Origin: Saprospiraceae bacterium
GTDB taxonomy: Bacteria; Bacteroidota; Bacteroidia; Chitinophagales; Saprospiraceae
Length of the DNA: 64,000 nucleotides
Direction of reading: 5' to 3'
NCBI GenBank assembly: GCA_019638385.1
Contig: JAHBTW010000002.1
Span: 404,765-468,764 of the forward strand
The notes under the pieces are model-generated. The model searched no databases. It saw nothing but the letters and a program-made list of their open reading frames with translations, and was not told where the DNA came from. Below, in pieces: positions 63,974 through 64,000 of the stretch (position 1 is its first letter; the number at the start of each line of letters is the position of its first letter). Made by a program: the position numbers and the translations under genes.

Positions 63974-64000
63974 TTACCGCGTCAGTACCACCCGCCGCGT
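63974..64000 (-). CDS. Last codons of a T9SS cargo gene, 5' part beyond window
   Basis: The minus strand reads T-R-R-V-V-L-T-R and then TAA. This is the usual end of a type A T9SS sorting domain ('...KRVVLTR'), and a terminator follows downstream in the correct orientation. Only eight codons are visible, so the rest is unknown. Confidence 0.5.
   Translation of the reverse strand, partial: TRRVVLTR

Overview
The window comes from a member of the phylum Bacteroidota, most likely the class Saprospiria (Lewinella/Haliscomenobacter-like). This rests on several features. Many secreted proteins end in type IX secretion system (T9SS) C-terminal sorting domains of types A and B. There are two PorP/SprF-family outer-membrane proteins, a hybrid two-component regulator with Reg_prop/Y_Y_Y sensor, and BACON domains. 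Several genes are preceded by the Bacteroidota -7 promoter element (TAnnTTTG or the variant TAnnTTCG). No rRNA, tRNA or CRISPR array is visible.

Layout. Bases 1-9360 hold a partial secreted protein, an M28 peptidase, a patatin-like phospholipase, metK, a geranylgeranyl-reductase-type flavoprotein, an exported Tyr/Trp-rich protein with a Pro/Arg repeat tail, and a small ORF. Bases 9364-20849 hold an M23 peptidase, three beta-helix or propeller secreted proteins (one separated from its signal peptide by a frameshift), trmB and an S9 peptidase. Bases 21021-26056 hold an exported CHAT (caspase-like) protein facing a sigma-factor/anti-sigma-like operon, a 55-residue ORF, and a 222-bp nested palindromic element.

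Bases 27669-51618 are the core of the window: two consecutive surface-protein modules. Each begins with a LuxR-type regulator gene. Each regulator is followed by the same 16-bp palindrome (TGGTAG-N4-CTACCA), placed about 29 bp before a -7-like element, and then by an array of T9SS cargo. Each module also has its own PorP/SprF protein next to a gliding-motility-type (type B CTD) PKD giant. An IS903-like element with a nonsense-mutated transposase and no target duplication lies at the junction of the modules.

Bases 51703-64000, all on the minus strand, hold a lipoprotein cytochrome c, a 1363-residue hybrid two-component regulator, a giant T9SS protein with 201-bp tandem repeats broken by a frameshift, and the last codons of another T9SS cargo protein.

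The most interesting signal is the twin LuxR/palindrome/T9SS arrangement. It suggests an undescribed regulon in which PAS-like LuxR proteins switch surface adhesins together with their dedicated PorP/SprF partners. The second is the CHAT plus sigma/anti-sigma locus.
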